Shown: in pieces, positions 31,445-36,414 of the stretch
Position numbering within the stretch: position 1 is the first letter of the stretch
Layout: each line of letters starts with the position of its first letter
Source of the DNA: Terriglobia bacterium
GTDB taxonomy: Bacteria; Acidobacteriota; Terriglobia; UBA7540
Assembly (NCBI GenBank): GCA_030040315.1
Contig: JASHTY010000339.1
Coordinates: 1-36,414 of the forward strand
Direction of reading: 5' to 3'
DNA: 36,414 bases
Translations under genes and position numbers: made by a program
Notes under the pieces: generated by a model
The model's input: the letters and a program-made list of their open reading frames with translations, nothing else
What the model was told of the DNA's origin: nothing
Databases searched by the model: none

Positions 31445-31510
31445 TAAGAGGTAAGGTGTAACAAGGGGTCTTCACCACTGCCCGCTGTGGCCCGATCTTC
31501 TTACCTCTTA
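31445..31510. repeat. Inverted repeat between hemA and hemC
   Basis: TAAGAGGTAAG (31445-31455) and CTTACCTCTTA (31500-31510) are perfect 11-bp reverse complements separated by 44 bases. Inside lies a smaller CCAC/GTGG hairpin. On the minus strand the flank also shows GTAAGAG-TTAAGAG-GTAAGA heptads. It could form a long-range hairpin in the hem mRNA or be a small mobile-like repeat. Confidence 0.6.
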
Positions 31511-31543
31511 ACTCTTACCGTTTACATCTTGTCTTGGTTGCCT

Positions 31544-32809
31544 TTAGTCACCCAAGCCGAATATCTTACTGATCAATTTCACCAGTGTGGCGCTTTCCGG
31601 CTCGCCCGCGCCGCTCTTAAGCTCCGTAATGGGTCCGTGGAGAATTTTGTTCATCATGCCGCGTGTCAGCGCGTCGATGGCCTCGCGCTGCTCCGGTGTC
31701 ATTCCTGCCAGGCGGCCCTGGTAGCGCTCCAGTTCCGACGCGCGGATCTGGTTCAGCCGCTCCTCCAGCGCCACGATGGTGGGAACAACCTCGCGCGAAG
31801 CCAGCCGTTTGAGCGTCCGCTGAACTTCCGTCTGAATGATTTCCTCAGCCCATACGGCCTCGCGTTCGCGTTGCTTCCGGTTCGCGTCGACAACATGGCC
31901 GAGGTCGTCGATGTCGTAGACAAAAACATTGTCCAGGGCGTTGATCGCAGGGTCTACGTCGCGCGGCACGGCGATGTCCACGAAGAAGATGGGGCGATTC
32001 TTCCGCGCACTGAGCAGGCTCTCCACATGGGGCCGGGTGATAATGGCCTGCGGCGATCCTGTCGAGCTGATGACGATGTCCGCCTGGGCCATGTGCTCGA
32101 AGAGATTCTCGAAGGGCACCGCAATGCCGTGGAACACGTCTGCCAATTCCTGCGCCCGGCTGTAGGTGCGATTGGCAACAAGAATGCTCGTTGCGCCGCT
32201 GCGGAGCAGGTGTTTGGCGGCGAGCTCGCTCATCTTGCCCGCGCCGACAATGAAGATGGTCTTGCCCTGCAGGCCGCCGAAAATCTTCTTTGCCAGCTCC
32301 ACCGCGGCGTAGGAAACGGAAACCGCCGCCGAGCCGAGCGCCGTTTCGCGCCGCACCCGCTTGGCCACCGCCAGCGCCTGGTTCACCACATCATTCAAGA
32401 TCCCAGTCATCGCGCCTGCTGTACGCGCCGTGGTGTACGCCTGCCGCAATTGTCCCAGAATCTGCGGCTCGCCCACGATCATGGAATCCAGGCTCGATGC
32501 CACCCGGAACAGGTGCTTCACCACTTCCTCCTGCCGCAGGCGATAGAAGAATTGCGTGAAGCCGCTCAGGTCACAATGGTGATGGTCCGCCAGAAAGCAC
32601 CGAATCACCGGCTCGGCGTCGATTTCATCTTCGGCAGAAGCGGTTACCTCAACACGGTTGCAGGTGGAGAGAATCATTCCCTCGCGAATTCCCTCGCGGC
32701 GCACGAGATCGGCCACGGCTTCGGCCAGCCGCTCTTCCGGGATGTTCATCTTTTCCCGGACGTCCACGGGCGCCGTGCGATGATTGATGCCCAAGAGGAT
32801 AAGATTCAT
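31544..32809 (-). CDS. hemA: Glutamyl-tRNA reductase
   Basis: 421 residues. It catalyses the first committed step of C5 tetrapyrrole synthesis, reducing glutamyl-tRNA to glutamate-1-semialdehyde. The N-terminal catalytic domain begins MNLILLGINHRTAP and holds the nucleophile Cys50 in STCNRVE. An NADPH-binding Rossmann motif (IFIVGAGKMSELA) lies mid-protein, and a C-terminal dimerisation domain follows. Length is normal. The ATG at 32807-32809 lacks a strong ribosome site; it lies 75 bases after the CcsA/HemX-like gene. Many hem operons place these two genes together. Confidence 0.97.
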   Translation of the reverse strand: MNLILLGINHRTAPVDVREKMNIPEERLAEAVADLVRREGIREGMILSTCNRVEVTASAEDEIDAEPVIRCFLADHHHCDLSGFTQFFYRLRQEEVVKHLFRVASSLDSMIVGEPQILGQLRQAYTTARTAGAMTGILNDVVNQALAVAKRVRRETALGSAAVSVSYAAVELAKKIFGGLQGKTIFIVGAGKMSELAAKHLLRSGATSILVANRTYSRAQELADVFHGIAVPFENLFEHMAQADIVISSTGSPQAIITRPHVESLLSARKNRPIFFVDIAVPRDVDPAINALDNVFVYDIDDLGHVVDANRKQREREAVWAEEIIQTEVQRTLKRLASREVVPTIVALEERLNQIRASELERYQGRLAGMTPEQREAIDALTRGMMNKILHGPITELKSGAGEPESATLVKLISKIFGLGD

Positions 32810-32884
32810 TCTAGAAGTTGCAATGCCGAGCGCGAACTTGCGGTTCAGCAGCGCGCCGGCCTGCTGAATTCGCGATTCCGTGCC

Positions 32885-33709
32885 TCATGGCATTTCCTTT
32901 GGAATATATCCATGCTCGCCGCTGAGCATGCTGGCCCCGACGAAGGTCACAAGAATGGCCGCGAAGCCCAGAATGGCGAAGTATGCAGCACGCCGGCCGC
33001 GCCATCCACCGCTGACGCGATTGGAAAAAAGCACCATGTAGATGATCCAGGTAATCATGGAAGCCAGAATTTTGGGGTCAAACTCCCAGGGCCCCTTCCA
33101 GGTCCTGCTCGCCCAAACAAACCCCGTCAGGATGCCGATGCTCAGAAACGGCAGGCCCAGCAATAGCGAACGGTAGTAGAGTTCCTCGCAAACCTTGAGT
33201 GAGGGCAGCCGGTAGTAAAATCCGCGCGGTTGTTTCGACTTCAACTCGCGCTCCTGAATCAGATACATTACGGCGGCAACAAAGGTCAGGAAGAGCGCCG
33301 TGTAGCCGAGAAAAATCGAACCGATGTGAACCAGCAGCCAGCCGCCGCGGAATGCGGATGAATTAAATGAAGCTTCGGGATGCAGCGCGGAAATCAGCGT
33401 GAGCAAGAACACCAGCGGCAGCATGAAAAGGCCCAGCGACACAATGCGGTAGCGAAGGTAGACAAGGAAGAAAGCCAAAGTTACCAGGAATGCGTAAAAC
33501 GACAGTGCGCTGCGAACGTCGGACACCGGCAGGCGGCCGAAGCGCGCAGCTTCGAACGCCAGCGCCGCAGCGTGCGCCGCAAGGCCCGCTCCCAGCGCCC
33601 CCAGCGACGCGGGCGAAAGCGACGGACGCCGCCTGACCACGGACGGGACGATGAGTACAATTCCCAGCGCGTAAAATGAAAGCGCCATCCACACGAAGGC
33701 GTCGTGCAT
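32885..33709 (-). CDS. ccsA: CcsA/HemX-like cytochrome c assembly membrane protein
   Basis: 274 residues with about eight membrane helices. It belongs to the cytochrome c assembly family (PF01578), of which HemX of Bacillus is a member beside hemA. A conserved His lies in WLLVHIGSIFLGYTALFL, and the C-terminal half has WEFDPKILASMITWIIYM and HGYIPKEMP. In this position it may handle heme or regulate glutamyl-tRNA reductase; dedicated cytochrome maturation is also possible. A TGGAG ribosome site and an extended -10 box lie upstream, so it starts the hem operon. Confidence 0.88.
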   Translation of the reverse strand: MHDAFVWMALSFYALGIVLIVPSVVRRRPSLSPASLGALGAGLAAHAAALAFEAARFGRLPVSDVRSALSFYAFLVTLAFFLVYLRYRIVSLGLFMLPLVFLLTLISALHPEASFNSSAFRGGWLLVHIGSIFLGYTALFLTFVAAVMYLIQERELKSKQPRGFYYRLPSLKVCEELYYRSLLLGLPFLSIGILTGFVWASRTWKGPWEFDPKILASMITWIIYMVLFSNRVSGGWRGRRAAYFAILGFAAILVTFVGASMLSGEHGYIPKEMP

Positions 33710-33742
33710 AAGTGCTCCAGGACAAAATCTGTGGGCCTGGAA

Positions 33743-33751
33743 ATTATAGCA
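33743..33751 (-). promoter_or_regulatory. Extended -10 promoter element of the tetrapyrrole operon
   Basis: Minus-strand TGCTATAAT (TATAAT at 33743-33748) sits 34 bases before the ATG of the CcsA/HemX-like gene. The TGN extension can replace a good -35 box, which is poor here. Confidence 0.55.
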
Positions 33752-33800
33752 CCTTGAGTGGCAGGGGCTGGGGGGCGTGTACTCTACCGGCTTTGAATCG

Positions 33801-33858
33801 TAGCGGCGGGTTTACCCCGCCATCGTGGTCCGTCACCTGACGGATAAAGTCGCCGCTA
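33801..33858. repeat. Branched-hairpin repeat element
   Basis: An outer stem TAGCGGCG (33801-33808) pairs with CGCCGCTA (33851-33858). Inside are GGCGGG/CCCGCC (33805-33810 and 33816-33821) and TCCGTCA/TGACGGA (33829-33835 and 33838-33844). It begins with AATCGTAGCG like the element at 18133, so the two may belong to one family. It ends 2 bases before the stop of the 200-residue protein gene, so it could also serve as that operon's 3' structure. Confidence 0.7.
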
Positions 33859-33860
33859 TG

Positions 33861-34463
33861 TTAAAGGCTTTGGGCGACCGGGGCGCCGGCTTTCAGATTA
33901 TCCAGCAATTCCGCGGTGTCAAAATCTCGAACCGTCCTTACCCGAACGGAAAACAAACTTCGGGGATCCTGCGCGTAGGTGGTAGTAAAGTCTGCTTCGC
34001 CAAACAACGCTTCAAAAAGCATGCGCAGCTCCGGCTCGGCGGCGCTGCGGGTTTCCTCTCGATTGGGAGCGAGCAGGCGATCGTTGATAGTCACCTCAAT
34101 CTCGTGCCCATTGAATTGAATCTTTCCATCCAGGCTCGGCTCTGCCTCAAGCCGCCGGCAGGCTTCCAGTGCCGTCTGCATCGCCTGCACCAAGCGGTCC
34201 TGATTGCTTCCCTCGAGCGCGGTCTTGCGATTGTAGCGCACGCCCAGCCGGCCGCCCGCATTGTCCAGACTGTAGTTGCCCTCGTGCCCGATCAGCACCA
34301 TTCCGGGCCCCGAGCGGACGTGCCGATAGTCCGCGACGTCAAGCAACAGGTCGTTGCCCGACTGGCTCTGAATCCATTCGTGAAAGACCGGAATCAGCGA
34401 CTCAAGGTCGACCGTTTCGGGGTCCTTCAGAAATAATTTCACGTTGACGTGTTGAAGTTCCAT
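33861..34463 (-). CDS. Conserved protein of unknown function coupled to the siroheme reductase
   Basis: 200 residues from ATG 34461-34463, preceded by AAAGG at proper spacing; longer starts run back into the reductase gene. I do not recognise a named domain. The sequence is soluble and has no signal peptide or membrane segment. It reads as a compact alpha/beta protein with ETVDLESLIPVFHEWIQ, a DVADYRHVRSGPGMVLIGHEGNYSLD block and RSLFSVRVRT near the C-terminus. It starts 40 bases after the reductase stop on the same strand, so the pair are probably one operon. An assembly or electron-transfer helper role is possible but unproven. Confidence 0.75.
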   Translation of the reverse strand: MELQHVNVKLFLKDPETVDLESLIPVFHEWIQSQSGNDLLLDVADYRHVRSGPGMVLIGHEGNYSLDNAGGRLGVRYNRKTALEGSNQDRLVQAMQTALEACRRLEAEPSLDGKIQFNGHEIEVTINDRLLAPNREETRSAAEPELRMLFEALFGEADFTTTYAQDPRSLFSVRVRTVRDFDTAELLDNLKAGAPVAQSL

Positions 34464-34503
34464 ATTCTGCACCTTTTCCCCTATACCTTTCCCTGGTTTT
34501 CCG

Positions 34504-36414
34504 CTAAACCATGGCCACCGTTCCCATGCGGTTGTAGCAGGCGTGGGAGGCGTCGATAAAAAGTTGTGCTTCATCGATCAGGAATCGCGCCGAATCTGCG
34601 TCGTCTGGCTGGTTCGCTCGCTCGTGTGCGGCGAAGAGATACTGGGCGAATTTTCCGCCCGCAAATGCGTCAAAGAATTTCTGCGTATCGTAGAAGCGCG
34701 CCGTGAATTCACGCACAATCACGTTGGGGTCATCGGAAACATCCGGCAATTCCAGCTTCACCAGAGCCCGGGCTGCCTGAATCATGGCCCCGTAAGCCGT
34801 TCGCGCTGCCGGCTGGACGCTCCCTTTATCCAATTGCACCTGGGCCTCAAAGACTTTCCGCTCCGCCGCGGCGAGATCGAATTCGATGGCCGCGACCACT
34901 TGGCCCGCGCACTCGCCCACACCGAGGTCACCCAAACTGTATTCCCGCGGGTCGCCCCAGTCGCTGAAGAACGAATTTCGCCCATTATCGGAGGGCAGGC
35001 GGGTCAGGTCGTCGAGCAATTTCTTGATTTCCACTTTGCCGATGCGCTTGTTGAAGTCCTTGAAACTTTCCCCGCTTTTGCGTTGGGCGACGTAACGCTC
35101 GGTCAGCCGAGTGACGACTTGCGGAATGTTCTTTGACGGCACGGCCACGATGGGCAGGCCGTACGAGCCCGCGTTGCTCTCCCACTCGCCACCCAAAACC
35201 ACCTGGAAGTGCGGCACAGCGTATCCGGCCATCTTCCGGCTAACGCCGTAAAACCCCAGGTCGGCCAGGTGGTGCTGGCCGCAACTGTTAAAGCAGCCGC
35301 TGATCTTGATGTGCAGGTTCTGCACGGCGCGGTCCATGGCGAAACTATCCTGCGCCAGCCGGTTGCGCAGTTCAGCCGCCAGGCCGCGCGACGACGATAT
35401 TCCCAGTTTGCAGGTGTCCGTTCCCGGGCAGGCGACGACGTCCACAATCGTTCCCGCACCCGGGTCGCCCAGGCCCACGGCATTCAGCTCTTCATAAAGC
35501 TCAACCAAGTCGCGATTACTCACCCAGCGAATCAGGAAATTCTGCTCGAGGGTGGTGCGAACCGTCTCTCGAGTGTAGCGGCGTACGATATCGGCGAGCG
35601 AGCGAAGCTGGTCCGCAGTGATGTCACCAAGGGGAAGCGTGACGGTGACGGTGGAATAGCCTTCCTGCCGCTGCGGCCGCACATTGGTTTCGCTCCAGCG
35701 CTTAAAATCCTGCGACGTCGACTCGGGAATCCCGCCCGGCGCGTGCAGCGCTTCTTCCCGCAGTTTTTCCGCCCGCTCGATGAATTCCGTCCAGCGCGGG
35801 TCGAAGGGCAGCGTGCGGCGCTCCTCCCAAACCAGCTCCCGGAATTTTTCGATGCCTAAATCCTGAACCAGGAATTTCATGCGCGCGCGGCTGCGGTTTT
35901 TCTTCTCACCCAGGCGAGCGAACACGCGGGCAATCGATTGCACCAGCGGCAGCACCTCCTGCGGGGGGATAAAGGGATGAAACAGTTTTGCCTGGTACGG
36001 CACCGCGCCGAGGCCGCCGCCCACATACATCGCGAACCCGCGCGCCTCTTTTCCACCCTCCCTGCGCGTCACGCCCACCAGGCCGACGTCGTGCATGCTG
36101 GCCAACCCGCAGGCGTGCTGTGCGCAACCGCTGAACGAGGGCTTGAACTTGCGGCCAAAACTTTGGCAGTCCGGGTGGCCCAGCAGGAATCGCGAGAGCG
36201 CCAGGGCGTACGGCGTAACGTCAAAAACCTCGTCCCGGCAAACGCCCGCGAACGGGCAAGCGGTGACGTTCCGCACCGAATTGCCGCAGGCCTCGCGCGT
36301 GGTGATTCGGGCGGAGCCCAGGCGCCGCATGATGGTCGGTGTATCGTCAATATGCACGTAGTGGAGTTGGACGTCCTGGCGGGTGGTGATGTGGGCGATG
36401 CCGTCGGAGTATTC
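34504..36414 (-). CDS. Siroheme nitrite/sulfite reductase, 5'-truncated by the window end
   Basis: At least 636 codons; the frame stays open to the edge, where HITTRQDVQLHYV, an N-terminal family block, is readable, so little is missing. It reduces nitrite to ammonia or sulfite to sulfide with siroheme and a 4Fe-4S cluster. The cluster motif is C-x5-C in CPGTDTC (near 35411-35440) and C-x3-C in CFNSC (near 35270-35300). Unusually, the first half also has C-x5-C (CPFAGVC, near 36238-36258) and C-x4-C (CAQHAC, near 36107-36126). Substrate choice between nitrite and sulfite cannot be decided by eye. The nearby sulfur genes lean slightly to sulfite. Confidence 0.9.
   Translation of the reverse strand, partial: EYSDGIAHITTRQDVQLHYVHIDDTPTIMRRLGSARITTREACGNSVRNVTACPFAGVCRDEVFDVTPYALALSRFLLGHPDCQSFGRKFKPSFSGCAQHACGLASMHDVGLVGVTRREGGKEARGFAMYVGGGLGAVPYQAKLFHPFIPPQEVLPLVQSIARVFARLGEKKNRSRARMKFLVQDLGIEKFRELVWEERRTLPFDPRWTEFIERAEKLREEALHAPGGIPESTSQDFKRWSETNVRPQRQEGYSTVTVTLPLGDITADQLRSLADIVRRYTRETVRTTLEQNFLIRWVSNRDLVELYEELNAVGLGDPGAGTIVDVVACPGTDTCKLGISSSRGLAAELRNRLAQDSFAMDRAVQNLHIKISGCFNSCGQHHLADLGFYGVSRKMAGYAVPHFQVVLGGEWESNAGSYGLPIVAVPSKNIPQVVTRLTERYVAQRKSGESFKDFNKRIGKVEIKKLLDDLTRLPSDNGRNSFFSDWGDPREYSLGDLGVGECAGQVVAAIEFDLAAAERKVFEAQVQLDKGSVQPAARTAYGAMIQAARALVKLELPDVSDDPNVIVREFTARFYDTQKFFDAFAGGKFAQYLFAAHERANQPDDADSARFLIDEAQLFIDASHACYNRMGTVAMV

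Noticed and set aside
31487-33166. 559-codon open frame on the plus strand across hemA and the CcsA/HemX-like gene
   Set aside because: It is antisense to two unmistakable genes, shows no domain, and its composition (His, Arg, Gln-rich) is that of a high-GC shadow frame.

Overview
The window most likely comes from an uncultured member of the Acidobacteriota. The best indicators are a TIGR03435-type exported protein, a family largely confined to that phylum, a giant secreted repeat protein with a C-terminal S74-type chaperone, and an ECF sigma factor coupled to a membrane Ser/Thr kinase. No rRNA, tRNA, transposase, CRISPR array or prophage module was seen. Most of the window reads as chromosomal backbone with accessory intergenic repeats.

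Region 1 (1-10136, minus strand) runs in transcription order: ECF sigma factor, PknB-like Ser/Thr kinase with a TPR-like tail, a 59-residue peptide with a textbook double-glycine leader, a decayed copy of the kinase 3' end, a second diverged peptide copy, and an 1889-residue secreted protein with about 34 tandem 17-residue repeats. The peptide/kinase-end segment is a local tandem duplication. This is the most unusual part of the window and may be a signalling-plus-secreted-peptide cassette.

Region 2 (10137-16443, plus) is the cell-elongation set mrdA (PBP2), rodA and an RNase E/G with an unusually large disordered insertion. Region 3 (16444-18400) holds a 610-bp gene-poor gap, the TIGR03435 protein and a tandem 88-bp repeat full of hairpins.

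Region 4 (18407-27570, plus) is metabolic and accessory. It contains a serine beta-lactamase-like hydrolase, a two-subunit flavin dehydrogenase (Tat-exported small subunit plus GMC subunit with a probable 3Fe-4S motif), an aldo/keto reductase, a sulfur group (rhodanese, TauE-type exporter, DUF1634), an uncharacterised protein with a PD-(D/E)XK nuclease signature, and an MBL-fold hydrolase.

Region 5 (27596-36414) holds dtd, a LytTR response regulator, and a minus-strand tetrapyrrole operon: CcsA/HemX-like protein, hemA, hemC, and a cobA-hemD fusion. After another structured repeat come a conserved 200-residue protein and a siroheme nitrite/sulfite reductase that is cut by the window end. The CobA domain makes the siroheme precursor needed by that reductase, so the heme and siroheme genes are plausibly linked in function. 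All assignments come from reading motifs by eye; no database search was run.
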